A stretch of 64,000 nt of DNA from Strigops habroptila (lineage: Eukaryota > Chordata > Aves > Psittaciformes > Psittacidae). The notes under the pieces were generated by a model. The model was given only the letters and a program-made list of their open reading frames with translations. It ran no database searches and was not told the origin of the DNA. The stretch is from NCBI RefSeq assembly GCF_004027225.2, contig NC_044279.2, positions 47,640,744 through 47,704,743 on the forward strand. The letters run 5' to 3'. The position numbers were made by a program, and so were the translations under genes. The stretch's first letter is position 1; each line of letters starts with the position of its first letter. Shown in pieces: positions 12,841 through 26,448 of the stretch.

Positions 12841-14724
12841 TACAGGTCTCAGTGTGGACAGCCCTTTTCTGGTATTATAGTGCTTTCTTTTGTTATTAAT
12901 TTCTTCCAAGCTGATATAAACTGCCCTGAAGAACATAAGATGCTCTTATCTGGATTGGTGGCTCTAAGGAAGCTAAGTGTAGTCACTTACCATGTTGGCA
13001 GTCCCCAGCCCTTTGCTCTGCCTCTCTGCTTGAGGTTAAACACACAGTAAGAAAGACAAAAAGCAAGGCCAGGTTTGCACTAGTTCACAATACAGCACAG
13101 GAACTTCCATTGCCAAATATTAAGATGTCAGCTCATGAAAGTGAAGAGGCGGCCAAGGCTGGAAAAGATTTGGCAACATCCTAAAACACTGCACTGACTG
13201 TTTGGTGAACACAGGCAAGACCCTTAGCAACATGTACATGTCTGTGTCATACGAGCGTGTCTATGTGGTTCTGCTTCCCACCTTATCATATATCCTGTAT
13301 GCATTGCTGGGCTGGCAGGCTCTTGGACATCCCGCATTCCTCATAACTGAGCCTGAGTTCACCCAGGGGAGTGTCTCCTATGGCCACCTAGGAAAGAGAT
13401 CTGTTAGCACCTGTAAGAGGAGGAATAGCCTTAAATCAGAGGAAAAGCTCCATGTACTGGCTGGTTAACTTCATGGTGCAGTTCTTCTAACTCCTCCCTG
13501 AAAAAAGACTAGGGCACAAAGGTGCAAGAAACAGCAAGGACTGGTAACTGGGATAATCAGAAGAAACATTGTAGACTGTGATGATCTGTATAGAAATGTT
13601 TGCAGATAGCTTGCAAGCTATGGAGCTCTTTTTGGGTCCTCGGGGCTATTAGTGAAGTGTTCATAAGCTTGCTATAGCAAATGATTCAAAGTAGATCTGA
13701 CTTCCAGACTGTTAATTCCCCTTGGAAAGCTTTACCACCTAAGACCAAGGTTTGAGTGAAAAGGGGTTGTTTAGCAGCTTCCATCTATCCGGACAGAATG
13801 AAAAGGCAATGATCAGCCGGAGCACAGAGCCCAAAGGGCAGGTTACAGTGTTGCTGGGAGCAGGCCAGCAAGTGCTGCAGAGGACTGAGGCGGGGCGAGA
13901 CACATAGCCCACTCACTGCTGAGAACAACTATGGCGATGTTACAGACCAGCTAGGGTCTGTGGGCAGGACAAAGTCTTAATGCAGAAGGCTATTAGGAGG
14001 GCATAAATTAAACAAGGACTTACACACACTCCCAAATAATACCAAAAGCAAAGGGGGCAAAGTGAAAGGCAGAGAGAGACACCGACATCCAGGAATCTAG
14101 CTCTGGGAAGACTGTTCGCCCTGGGGATCATGTTTCATCATCAACCAAAATGTCAAGTATTTTAGTCAGAAAAACATACTCATGCAAGTTACATAATATT
14201 TCCTTTGGGAAACCAATTCTGAATGAGTTTTGAATTATCTCATGACAACCAGAACGTTTTTTGGAAAACTGAGAAATTTAGCACTCTAATCCTTTCTAGG
14301 TTCTTTTACCACACATCCCTACTTTAAATGAAATTTAGCATCGATACAGCTGATTACTGCTTTACAAGTATCTCATTACAGCTTTGACAGATGGACCTGC
14401 AACAGCTAACACAGAGTTCAGTTCATTCTTTGTCTTTGCCTTTCCTCCTCTCCCCCCAGTCCTCCAAAGCAGTAAACAGGATTTTTCAAGCTGATTTATA
14501 AAATGTACCCTGCAAACACTGAGATATTTTCTATCCAGCTGTTCCACATCAGTGAATCATCACATTGTTTCTTAGCACTGGGCAGTGCTATTATAAAATA
14601 ACACTTAACCCAGTGATTAATGTTGAAGAAACTGCTGTCAAGAATGCGGGTGTTTCCTGAGTCAATAAAACCTTCCACAAAGCCTGGTAAATCTTGGTTA
14701 GCAGTTTTCTAGTACCTGTGAGAA

Positions 14725-14756
14725 AACAAAGTAACTTTGTAACAAAGTAACTTTGT
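14725..14756. repeat. Two tandem copies of a 16-bp near-palindrome
   Basis: The unit AACAAAGTAACTTTGT occurs twice head to tail (14725-14740 and 14741-14756), followed by a partial third copy AACAAAC. Each unit is nearly self-complementary: ACAAAG pairs with CTTTGT around a 3-bp centre. Confidence 0.85.
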
Positions 14757-15676
14757 AACAAACTTCCTATTTGCCTTTATTGTGAGCGAAGGTGGAGGTA
14801 GCAGTGGTTGGATGGGCAGACTGGTTTTGGAGGGCTCACTCTCTGGTTCACATACAGGGAACGGAAGGAAGGCAGCAAGAGAAAACAAAGTTCTCCTTCT
14901 TCCCCCTCCTTCTTCCGCATGAAACACCTTCTCAAGACAGGTAAGCGTTAGGGCAGAGTAAAAGAGATTTAGGGGTGTTTGTTGCAACGAAGTTGTGAAA
15001 AAAGGTCCTGGCAATGCACTTTGCTACACTGCTGTGCTGGGTTCCTCTTGGATGCTCTTGGTCAATAAACCTGAGCAGAACCCCACAGCAGGAGTGTAGG
15101 GATTATTCAGGCAACCCTGAAGTCCAGCCAGCCCCTCCCAAGGACTGCAGTTCATAGAGAGACTTCTACAGCTTCCCCCTAGAACCAGAAACCTGTCTGA
15201 GAGGAAATCATGGTGGTTTGACTCCCTCTACATGACTCTCCCACACACGTGAATTTTCCCCTGTGTTTCTTACTCTATGCTAACCTTTAAGAGAGGCAAT
15301 AAGGAAACTCATCGCAAAAGGATGGGGAGGAAAGGAAAATGCAAATGAAATGTAGGTCCAATACATATGTGACATCTACCAGACACTCAGTTTTGCTGGT
15401 CTCAGTTACAGTATGTAATGACATAGGTTCCAGATTTGTCAAGAGAGAGAAAAGTAGCCTGTTTTTCTAGATAGAATTACCCTTGAGTTTCAATTACATA
15501 GTAGAAGAGTTTGAAACTTAGGCTATGGTTGTGAAGTAAAAAAATAGATCTGCTGGAGAGGTTTGCAAAACCTCACACCACCAGGTTCACCCATCTCTAA
15601 TCAAAACCTTTCCCCTAGCTCCAAGGGAGAAAAATTAGTGTCCTAGAAGTGCCTTGCCTCCCACTGCTTGGGAGGC

Positions 15677-15707
15677 ACATGCCACTATGTGCAATGCACA
15701 GACAAAA
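15677..15707 (+). repeat. 31-bp direct repeat, copy 1
   Basis: These 31 bases are identical to 16930-16960, about 1.25 kb downstream in the same orientation. They contain CACTATGTGCAATGCACAGA. Flanking sequence on either side does not align between the two copies. Confidence 0.85.
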
Positions 15708-16929
15708 GTGGATTGCCTTCCTGCCTCAGGCAGCTTTTGGATTACATCCATTTTCAAACAAAGCAGCTCATCTGGTACTAGAGCTTGACCACACGTATTC
15801 TTTAAGTGGTGTAAAGCTTTTCTCATCTGGAGTTTTTCCACTCTGTTCTGTAACATCTGAAGATATCTTTTCCTTACCTCTGTACTATATGTCACGATAG
15901 AATCAATATGCCAATGTAACAAAGACATTTTGACCAATGTTACGTAAATGTCAACGTAAGAAATTTCTAGTTTAGTGACATCAGTCAGGGCATGATTCAC
16001 ACATGGAGCAATTGATTTCACTGGAATTTAAAGGATTAATCCAGGAACAAAATTTTCTCTCTTCATGGTAAGAATAAGAGCTTCCTCCTTTTTAAAAAAA
16101 ATTAATTGCACCTCATTAAACAATTCTAGGCGTAGATAAGAACTTCATTAAATTAACCAAAATTACTTCTGCACTGGAAATACAAAGCATTAGCTTTGAA
16201 AAATAAACTAACCAAAAGGTTCTCTGAGGGAAGGAAAACATCCTAATTTGTCTATTGTTAAAAGACCAGATATATTTATTTAAAATGTTTAATTAAACAC
16301 ACTAATTAAATACATTCAATACGATTTAATTTTCTTGTTCCTAGTCAAGGCTTGGTACAACTTACACACTCATAACTATTTCTGTAAGCATTACGGCAAG
16401 GAAATTATTGTCACAAAAAAACCTACAAATTCCGGTTTTAGTTTGTAGCCTCCCATTCAGATGAAACAGACTTTGTACATGAAAATGAACCAAGATAGGA
16501 AGTAAGCATGAAATTACGGGGGAAGGCAAATGGAAAAGATTCATCATGCTCCTGACAGTAGGATCCTGCAGCTGTTGCAATAGGCAGAGATGGAGGAATT
16601 GAAGTTTGAAGGAGGGAAGACTTGTAAAAAGCCTCGAAGCAGTGTGTTTGAGTGTTCATGTGAGATATATTTCCCAACATGGGGAGTATTTCTGTAAATA
16701 GCTGCCTAAGAGAAAGCCAGCTTATAGCTTGTTATGAACAACATCTTTCCTTGTTATTGTCTGGCAGGTAGTCCATAAAACAGCAGTTTGGTCATTTTAT
16801 GTTATTTTTTTCTTTTTTTGTTGTTGCTTCTAAGTCTTCATCCATTGCTGCTTTTAACTTTACTGAGTCCAATTCTGCTACCCCTACCTTGCCAAACATG
16901 TTTTCACTCCCATCAGCTTTAAAAGAACT

Positions 16930-16960
16930 ACATGCCACTATGTGCAATGCACAGACAAAA
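16930..16960 (+). repeat. 31-bp direct repeat, copy 2
   Basis: Exact match to 15677-15707. It lies at the left edge of the GC-richer, stop-poor patch that extends to about 17.5 kb. I recognise no repeat family around either copy. Confidence 0.85.
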
Positions 16961-19900
16961 ATCAAGTCCACCCCACCATGTCAAATGCAAGGAGATGATG
17001 GCCCAGCCCTCTATCAAGCAGAGACCCTGCAAGAGTAAGGTCTGTTCCTGCTCTGTGGTGACTTACACCTGCCTCAGCCTCCTGATCTGCGATGAAGATG
17101 TCGGTCTTCATCTTTGCAGTGCCTGCCCAAGAGGGCCCAGATCTCCATGCAGGACCTCAGGGTGTTACCACACACACATAGCTGGGCATGCATCCTGCCT
17201 CCCTCCCTTGGCCACAGCCCAAAAAAGAGCTCTCCTGGGAGAGCGCTGGAGGCAGACTTCCCAGAGCAACAAGGTGCTCCAGACACTATTCCTTCAGCCA
17301 GCCAGGCAGAGCAGCAAGAACTGTCTTGCCTCGCCCATGGCATAAGACAAATGAGAACGCCATCCCGGCATGGTGTCCCTGTGGGGAGAGAGATGGACAC
17401 CAACATGCGCGGCCACAATACCTGCTTTCTCTTTGCCATGCAGCAGAAAAACACTGGCAAAGGCTTGCCAGTGAGAAAGATGTAATAGCTGGATGTGAGG
17501 TAAATGAAGTTGTGCTGGTAGTGGATCAGCAGGGGAGCTGCAGTGAGGTGTTTTTACCTCTGCTTTGCCTTTGATGAAATCATAGCTGGGAAAACAATGT
17601 TCTCACTGATTCATAAGCTGCAGGTACTGTGGAAATATAGATTTACTCCCATCACTCAAGTATTTATTAAGTTAATAAGTTTCTGAAGACGGCAATATAG
17701 TAACAATAAGAGTTTGTCTTCCTGAGCTAGCTCTCTTTCTTTTAACTTCTGACAAAGGAGTGGCTTTTCTCTTTATCTTCATTCCAAGCACTTGCTCTAC
17801 TGAAAAAGAAATATTTCCTTCCTAAACTACAGGAATCCAAGAAGGTGTACACAAGTATTTGTAGTGAACCTCATTACTCTGGATATGGGTAAACTGGGTA
17901 CCAACAGTGTAAGCTAACATTCAGACTGAACTCACATGATGCCTGGACAGCTGAATAAACATGAGGAAAGAACAAAGCTGTCATTTATTTTCTGTTCCTT
18001 TCTGAAAAAAAGCAATCTTCAAGTTTCTGTATTGTTTATCTAGAGCCAGGGCTTTACATACAGTTGAAACATAAATTCAGTGATTTCACTTAGGTACATT
18101 AGATTTACAATTCACACTGAGCTAGTAGGCTTTTCTTGATTTTTTTGCAAGTTTGCTTCGTTTCATTTCCTCCACACTTCTGCAAATTAGGCTTTTGGGT
18201 TTGTAGGAATCATTTATTCCTGGAATATTAGCCCAATTCCAATTCACAGGTCATACAATTTTTCTTACAACCCAATTGAAAGCTTTCAATTCCCATGAAT
18301 ACGATGTTTTTGAAACTACTGTTTCAATACATTACTACATCACTATAATGCACTTCTTTCTTCACCCCATTTTTATCTTCTCATTCCACCAGTAGAAATT
18401 GTTAATTTCTAATGAGCCCATGTTCAAATTCCATTAAAAATGAAGTATTATCTGGCTGGTGCATATGTATTTGCCACAGCTCAGGGAAGAGTAAAAATAG
18501 GTTCTCCAAATATACTACTGGAGGAGGGAAAGGGAAGGAAAAGTGCCATCACAATCAAAAAAACTGATGTAAATTTCATTTATAACTGCAGTTGCCTGTG
18601 TAAATATTTACCCACATGTTACCCACAGGCCAAACCATGAATGGTACAGGACTCAAAACTAAAGATTCAGCATGAGTTTCCTGTCAACCCCTTGTGATGG
18701 AACTCAGTTTAATCATTTGTCTTTTCTGGCTTTCTTACACTTACCTTGATGCTGTTTACACTGAGATTTAAGGCAGTAAGATAACCTATCACAGGTCCAG
18801 CTAGAGAAAGCCAGGGAGTACACCTCAGATCAGAGAAGAGGATAATATTTTAGAGCCACAGGCTGCCAATAGCAGCACCAGGGCTTAGTGCTTGGGTTCA
18901 GCTTCCTCTCCAAGCCTGTGTGGGCTCACCAGTCCTTCATGCAGCCACTGGCACCGGCCAAGGACAGACATTTACCATAAGGTGTTGTAGGGCATGGGGA
19001 TGGACCACTGGCACACCTACACAAATAGCCCCATCTCAACTCTGCTAGAGCTCGACCCCAGCAGCTCACAGACGAACTCCCCTTCAGCAGCTCCTTAGCA
19101 ATGTGTGCAAAAAGATAGATCCTGACAAGTGGCTCACTCCAAGATAAGGGAGGAAAAAGAATATGATATGATTTTGCTGTAGTTAAACACCCTGAAACTA
19201 ATCAAAAGTGAGCAAAGCTGAGAAGTATAAATGTCATCTGGGTGAATAAACTTGAAAAGAAAACAAGATATGATATGGTTTGGTGCTATTTAAGGTTCAA
19301 AGGTTTATGTTGGGACCTGTGTTTCTTTAATGTACCTAGATGGCTTACACTTTATTGTTAATAATGGTAAAAATAGAGAGGTTCAAGTGAATGAATTAAG
19401 TGCATTTAAAGAAAACAATGAAATAGTACAGTTAATGGGAAGATGATTAGTATTTCAGGACTTCTCTTGCCTTGAAATCTGATCCTTAGCAAAGTTGCAT
19501 AAAGCTCTGGAAATCCTGCTGTAGGCAACAACAAGGGTAGTGGACTCGATGCTGTTCTGCATTCCCTCTGTTTCTGTGAAAGTACTGTATGGATTCATGT
19601 AAGGAGTGGGAGATAGTCACTGCCCCATCACCATATTTATAGACCTCCCCAAATAGTCAGGGATTTGTGAGTGGCCACTGGTGAACATGACAAGTCTGTT
19701 CTGCTTTCAAATCATAAGGTCATAAACATATAGCTCAAGAGTACTGTGATGACTTCTACTTTATTGATCCATTTTTCAACTCTGTTTTATTAGTGTCATT
19801 GATTAGATTTATGAGTGCTATTTGATTACAGCCTCTGGACCCTGGCATGCAGAGCTTTACTTTATCAAGCAGAGAGACTATAAGGTATACCAAGGAAATC

Positions 19901-20616
19901 AGGTGATAGATAGAAAACAATTTCTCATTAATATTGTTTCTCATTTATGAGTTTTTCCAGAGGGGGAGTTTTCAGTAGTTTGGCCTACATGAAAGCATTA
20001 TAAACTTCAAGCTGTTCTCAAATTTTCTGAAAGAGTGACCACCCCCACCCCGCTTTTTGGTTCTTTTTTTTCTGCCTTAGATGCCTTCCTGTGAACCTCC
20101 TTTTGTCCCTGTGCTCCCTCTGAATTGGATGAAGCTCAGTTCCTTCAGGTCAGGAAAGGAAGAACAGGCTGTCATTACTGGATGGAAGCATAAGCATCCA
20201 TTTCCTCACCCAGCGAAGTACCAAGCTGCTGCCAACTAACTCTGCATCTTCCAGTATTTTGTGATCTCCTCTGAATCTTTTAATGACTTCTTTCAAATCT
20301 TTTCATGACTCCTTACTGATTGTGACCACAGTTGAAAAAAGGCTGATGCAGAGTAAAAGTGAGAAGCAAAGGTGCACAGATAGAAGGGAGAAGGATGCTT
20401 ACAACTTGGCAGAAGACAGCGAGTTCAAAGGCACAGGTGGCAGCATAAGTGAAAGGGTTCACAGGTGCCAACAGCTCCCTGTGAAGAGTATCTGTGCTCA
20501 CAGGGCACCGTCAGGCAATGCCAGAGCCTGATAAGCAGAACTTCAAGAAAGAGCGTGACTAATTGCAGATGAAAGGTTATAATTTTACAGAGCAATAAGG
20601 AGGTCTAGAGCAGGCT

Positions 20617-20633
20617 AAAAAAAAAAAAAAAAA
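20617..20633. repeat. Poly(A) homopolymer, 17 bp
   Basis: A run of 17 A with no identifiable retroposed body next to it. Confidence 0.8.
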
Positions 20634-22901
20634 TCAGATTCCTCAATAGACTGACACCTGGAAAAGTGCATTAAAACAGCTCCTCAGTACACTAAGTACT
20701 GCTGGCCACATAATTTACTCATCAGCCTTAGTCTGTGCAATCTTATTCTTTATCTTCAGATAAGTTTTCTGCCTCTAACAAAATGCTGACCTAGGGATCT
20801 CATTAACTAAAAATAAAATACTAAACACATATTGCCTTTTTCATGTGGTAAGACTTCTGCAAAGTCACAATAATATATTATTGGCAGGTAGTTGTCACAA
20901 GACCTATCAAACAGGTAAGTGTGTGAGCTGAAAACAAGCAGGTTTTCTGTTTGCAGAAAGTGGCTTTCCACCTCATTATATGGCAGTGTTTCTGACCCTG
21001 GTTTAGAGTTTTATAGAGAACAGCGTGGGCTCAGAGGCAAATAAAACAATTATTGCTTTGGTACACTCCCATGTAAATAGTTCTTTTGTTAGAAGGCAGC
21101 TACTAAAACTTGACAATTTTTATCATATAAAAGTAAGCATATGGAATCAAAGGAAAATTTATAGACCAAGGAAAAGTAACCTCTTGCACCCAATGTTGTT
21201 CCTAACTAACTCACACATTTTTACTAGAGAAACAGAAGGAACGGGCAGACTCAGACAATTTGAACTGGCATTTGAACAGATGTGTTTCATAAACTGACAG
21301 AAATGGTGCAACGTTTTCCTAGCGTTGGACTAAGGGCACTGATCCAACAAGCATAGGGCTCTTTCCATTCAGCAGGCAGGGAGGGAGTGCTTGTTATACA
21401 TCATCACAAAAAATTTGTATTCTGAATTAGTAGGTAAGAGAGCACTTTTGGGGTATCTTTGAAGGGGCATACCTGAAGTTTCAGAATAATTGCCAAGACA
21501 CTTTCTAATGCATGACCCTGGAACTGAAGGCACAGCAAAGAAATTCTCCTAAGTTGGCATACTTTCTGCTTGTTTTCCCTGCTTTTTAACTGATGTACTG
21601 TTCTCTTACAGGTGGCACTGTGCCATCACTTCCTCTGCTTCTGTCATGTTCTTGTATTGTGAACTTAGTCTGAATATTTGGTCCCTGGGTTGTTGGGTTT
21701 TTTTGTTTGGCTTGGTTTTTAATGCTGTGGGGACTGTTACAGGAAAAACAAACTCTCTAGGAGATTTTCCAGCTGGAGAAAGCAAAGTTCCAAAACTATA
21801 CATTAAAAAAAGGGAGAACTTCTGCAAATGTCAGTGACTGCAATAATAGGTCATGCATTTTACAAGTGTTGTACTTTAAGCTTTTAAATGCAGCCATTAG
21901 GGATTGAAGTTTTTAGCACTGACTGTACTGTAATGTGCAGAATGCTTTTGTAATCCTTGAGAGTAAAAGAAATACAATGTAATTTTACATATTTTTTCAT
22001 CCTTAAATCATCAGCCTATTTACACTGGGGCTAAGGGTTATTATCTCTATTTATTGTGTGGTGAACTGTGATGAAGACAGATCGGGTATGTCACCAAAGG
22101 GCTCAGAGCAGTCAGTGAGAAAGTCAGGACTACCGACAACTGGGTACCTAAGCTGTACTTACTACAGTGGCATATATTTATTGCCACTGATCAGTTCTTG
22201 TTCTTCACAAGAGATTCAGTATTTGAGTAGGCATTCTGCAGAGAAAAAGATTTGGCAGCATGAAATATTGCTCACTTTTCTATGCTGAATAAAAATACTT
22301 GTGTATATGATATAGAGAAGTAGAGATAAGTTAATACATAGATTCAAATGAATAGTGTAAATGCAATTTTAGTTTCCATTTCCTTGCTGAAGTAATGGTT
22401 GGTCCTCTTTTGTGAAATCAATGTAGAGTAGCATAACTGAAGTCATTACTTACTTCTTATTTATTTTGAAAGGCCTAGAATGGGAACCTTCAGCCTTGAA
22501 GCTTCAGCCCCTGTGAGATGATTGCCAGATCATTGCAACCTCTCTGTCAAAACAGCTGAGCCTGCAGCATGCCAGCAGCAGTCAACATGGTGGCACTTTT
22601 AGTGGCAAAGCATTCCTCTGGGGAGGAGACAGGGCACACCTGTGATTATTCTGTGGCTATGACAAGGGACACTGCACAAATGCTAGAAATCTGGGTGCTT
22701 GTCAACATGAACACTAAAACCCACATCCGTTAGGGGCAAGAGGTCTTTATCAATTAGGAGATCTACAGTGGTGCAGCACAGCTAAGGCAAGGAAAGATTA
22801 TTCAGGCAAATGTAGGTCACAGCAGAGAAATCTCTTTGAGTTATTGGAAAAACAATGTCCCTGCCAAAACCATCTGCCATTTTCCATAATTTCCTCCACA
22901 G

Positions 22902-22987
22902 ATGAAGCTAGGCTGCCCTCAGCTGAATGTACCATGTTTCTGGGTTGGCATGTACACGCCACAGGAACTGGCAGGGAGGAGGAGAAG
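22902..22987 (+). other. Exon-like segment between good splice sites
   Basis: An acceptor preceded by a pyrimidine-rich tract (tttcctccacag) opens an 86-nt segment closed by the donor GAGAAG|GTAAGG. Two of the three plus frames are open through it. I cannot link it in phase to another exon, and the peptides look unremarkable. It could be a noncoding-RNA exon, an upstream exon of the gene at 53-59 kb, or a chance splice-site pair, which is common in 64 kb. Confidence 0.15.
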
Positions 22988-25046
22988 GTAAGGGAACATG
23001 ACTGGAGAGAAGGCAGGGGGCAAAAAGCAAACCAAGATGTGAGAGAATGTGCTACAATCAGGAAGGAAGCAAGCTGGTAGGAGATGAAGCAGAGAGCCAA
23101 AAATGGAAGAAGAAATGTGCCTAACGGCTTACTGCTGTCAAGGGAGTGGTTCTGACTCCCACATCTCCATTTCAGGTAGCACTTCTTCCTCCTTTCCACC
23201 CACTCTGGTGCTCGGCACTGTCTCAGTGAGGCAGTTCAGCTCACCAAGCCATAGTAAAACCAGCCTTTCTTCTCTTTCATTTTTTTCTCCCTAATCTCTT
23301 TCCCTCCCCTTCCTGCCCCAGCAAAGTCTGCTCTTGGCTGGACCACCGGGCTCAGACAGAGCAAGATGATTTCACAGGAGCCAGGATTCAGTGGATGCAG
23401 GACTGACATCTTCCTGACCACATGGATTGATTCAGTCCTCCCCATGAAGCTTTGCCCTGAGCACAGCAAACCCATCCTCAGGCAGCTGCAGGCACATTTG
23501 CCTGCACATTGAATCTATGTTGAATGCTCATCCAAACTGAGGAAGGAAGGGTAGATGGTTGCTGGCCTGAAGTCTAAGAAAAGCTCTTAAGGAGGCAATA
23601 TTGCATTTAATAGATCTTTCCTTATTAAATCTCATGATTCAGAGGGTCTAAATCAATCTGATGCTACCGTCACTGTGAATTAGGGTGGCTAAAGAAAATT
23701 CAATCACAGATTCTGAGATTTTATTTAATCCTTTCAATCAGATCATGCTTGAGCACAAAGTTATTTAACAAAAGAAAGCTGTTCAGTAAAAAGTACTATT
23801 GTTACATTGTATGTGGATACATCCCTTATGTTGTTATTACAAGATTCTCTTCAGGTTCTGATCTCAGAAGCATTATAATCTCATCCTTTGAGTGTTCACC
23901 AGCTTTTGCAGTTACAGGCCAATGCTTCTATGCCAGAGTGGACACATATAAGCATATTCCAGCTGCTGTTAGGTTACAACAACTTCTGGTGTTGCAGGGA
24001 TTCACACACCCAGAAAATCTGAATTAAATGTATCCTTAATTACTCTATCCTTTAGGTACTGTTAAACGTTGAATTCAGAACAGGGCTACAAAAACAGCTT
24101 GATCTCAAGAATAACTTGTCTTACAGAGAGACTGGTAAGCAAAATAGAATGAAATAGTTCAAAGAAAAGGTCAGAGGAGATCTTGCCATGATACATGAGT
24201 AATTATGTAGGGAAGAGTTTTCCAATAGACTGTTCTTTGTGCCTGCAGTGGCAGAGCAAGATTCAGCGGCTGGAAGCTAGAGAATGGCTGTCACTCCCTC
24301 CCTTTAACACAGCATCCTACAGGCATCAGCATGTGGACTGCGTTTGCAGGAGTCCCCACTGTACCATACCCAGAGCACCACAGGGTGGCTGAAAATGGGG
24401 AAGAAGAACCTCAGCAGCATCTGGTTCATACAGGACCACCAACAGCCCCTAAAGCCTGGATGATCTCAGCTTTGGAGTGCCAGTTCTAGAGCACTTGAGG
24501 ACTCCATGCACATCCCCAAGGAGCCATGGCATGGATGTTCTCATTCTTTTTCATATCATACTTGACAAAAATGGGGTAGTTCTGTACTTCACAATACATG
24601 ATTGTTCCTGTCATCCTGATCCACTGGTCTCATAACTCACTCTCATCTCTCCACTTGTCATTCCTCTATAGTGTTACCTTTCCCTGATCCATGGGAAAGA
24701 GGCTGGTAGCATTTCACAGGAGATGGACGAGGAATCACAGTTGTAAAACACAAGTCTTTCCTCAACTGGTGGGAGGAAGAGAGGATAAAGGAAGATTTGG
24801 GATTGTTTCCTTGTTTTCATGTAAAGGGCTTCTTATAGTATGGCAAGTCACTAGTGACTGTTGTGGCAAGAAAGGGAAGAGACTTTGCCCCAAGAGAGGA
24901 GATGAGGGTTTAAGGAGGAGAAAAGTAAGTTATCTGAAAGACAGGGAAATTAGAAAGGGGAGGGATGGGAGAAGAGCTGTGAATTTCAGAGGAAGCAGAG
25001 GCATGGTTGATGAAAGTTATTACACCTGCTGGAGGCACCATCACAG

Positions 25047-25290
25047 GGTTTGGTAGATGAGGGGAGAGAAGTGAGTATTTGTCTACCTTGTAGTTCAGTA
25101 AGGCTTTCAACAGTGTTTCCCATAAGATCCTCCTAGAGAAGCTGATATAGTACGGGCTGGATAAGCAGACATTGAGGTGGACTGGAAACTGGCTGAATGA
25201 TTTGGCCTAGGGGTTGGTGATCAGTGGCAAGTAGTCTAGTTGAGACCAGAAACTAGCAGTATTCCTCAGAGGTCAGTACTGGATCCAATC
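25047..25290 (+). mobile_element. CR1 LINE internal fragment (reverse transcriptase region)
   Basis: This fragment corresponds to the part of CR1 ORF2 that encodes the start of the reverse-transcriptase palm region. A frame related to DFSKAFDTVSH and a following ENWLN-like block can be followed with stops and frameshifts. Similarity begins near GGTTTGGTAGATGAGGGGAG and stops at GTACTGGATCCAATC. The 3' part of the element is missing, which is unusual for LINE insertions and implies a later deletion or break. It is decayed and non-functional. Confidence 0.8.
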
Positions 25291-26443
25291 ATCTCTTCGT
25301 TTAAAAGGCACACTTTTTACCTCAGGAACATAAATTCCTAATTCACTACAATACATCATACCACCAAGCTTTACTACTGATCACCTTGTTAATATGTAAT
25401 ATGAATGGAATCTAAAAAATATTTTGTAAATTCCGCTAAAAGTCTCCCACAGTTTTCCAAGGAAGGTAAGAAATTTGACAAGTTTTCATAAAAACACGCA
25501 TCAGTCTAGCTGATCTGTCTGTACCATATTCCATTAATAAAATCCATCAAAATGTGCTTTCCTACTCAGCTCAACAGTGTTATCATTGTGGTTTAATGCA
25601 TTTATACAGCAGCAAGATATAAATTTGCATTTTATTTCCATTTTAACATGAAAGCCTGAATCAAGGACTGTACTGCTTCCACTGTGCAATATGTTATTGC
25701 ACATTGCTCTCTAGTCTTACCAGAAAACAAGAGACACTTGAGCAGATATTGTGAAGTGTCTCATGTAAGAGGGAACATTTTCAAAAACTCTTTCATGTGG
25801 TTCTCTCATGAAAAGAGCTTGAGCTGACTCTCAACACTCTTGTTGCAGAAAGGAAAATATGTTCTTGCTCTCAGAGGCTTTAATATCTCCCTGTAGATGA
25901 GATCATCTTTGCCTCTTACATTTGTACATCATCTAGCATAACATAAGCACATTTTGAGACAAAGAACTTCAGTAGTGATATAACATAATCATATTTTGGA
26001 GTTAGCAAGATAGCCCTGCAGGAGGACATTTGCACATTAGTTTTCCCACCAAGAGTCTACAGGGAATTTGAGCTGTAAGAGTTTCTGCTGATTGGATCAT
26101 TTTTTATTTTCTTCTCAACTGAAAAAAAGTGAAGCGTCTTACCAGTAGAATCTCAGCTTTGTAATTCCAGCCATAAGAAATTCAGGGTGCCTGACTCAGA
26201 GAAGTAACCTGGTTAACGCAAAGTGTGAGACTGACCTTTTCTTCCCAGCTCTGTTTTGGGGTTAGAGTTTGAAACGGGCAATGTTTCTGTCACACTAGCA
26301 CTTCTCAGCTAAGGAATTTGGGTTTTTTTTTTCTTTCCTCTTTCAAGGGTTTGTATCAGCACAATGCTGTGGAGACACAGTGACCATTACCCCAGCACCT
26401 GCAAAGGCCAACACCTAACTTGACCAGCAGCCAGGCCAGAAAA
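25291..26443. other. Gene-free stretch
   Basis: Nothing recognisable lies between the CR1 fragment and the second LTR. Only short, stop-interrupted frames are present. Confidence 0.55.
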
Positions 26444-26448
26444 GCTGA
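26444..26448. repeat. Target-site duplication, left
   Basis: GCTGA, identical to 27036-27040. Confidence 0.82.

Larger units (their letters stand above)
12841..25046. other. Gene-free stretch with small repeats
   Basis: No convincing protein gene is seen. Separate entries give the palindromic tandem at 14725, the 31-bp repeat pair at 15677 and 16930, and an exon-like segment at 22902. Around 16.93-17.57 kb the base composition rises and four overlapping frames of 123-137 codons are open on both strands. None resembles a known family. AT-rich, TAATTA-bearing sequence occupies 16090-16340. Around 19520-19570 a short GGACTCGATG-type stretch weakly recalls an ancient CR1 tail, but it is too decayed to call. 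Confidence 0.5.

Noticed and set aside
15635..16021. Minus-strand frame of 128 codons
   Set aside because: Not recognisable. It overlaps a 31-bp repeat and has an opposing frame; no coding evidence.
19500..19580. Possible ancient CR1 tail (GGACTCGATG...)
   Set aside because: Too diverged to support without alignment.
20886..20914. 27-nt microexon ending CAAACAG|GTAAGT
   Set aside because: Good donor but poor acceptor and no partner in phase.
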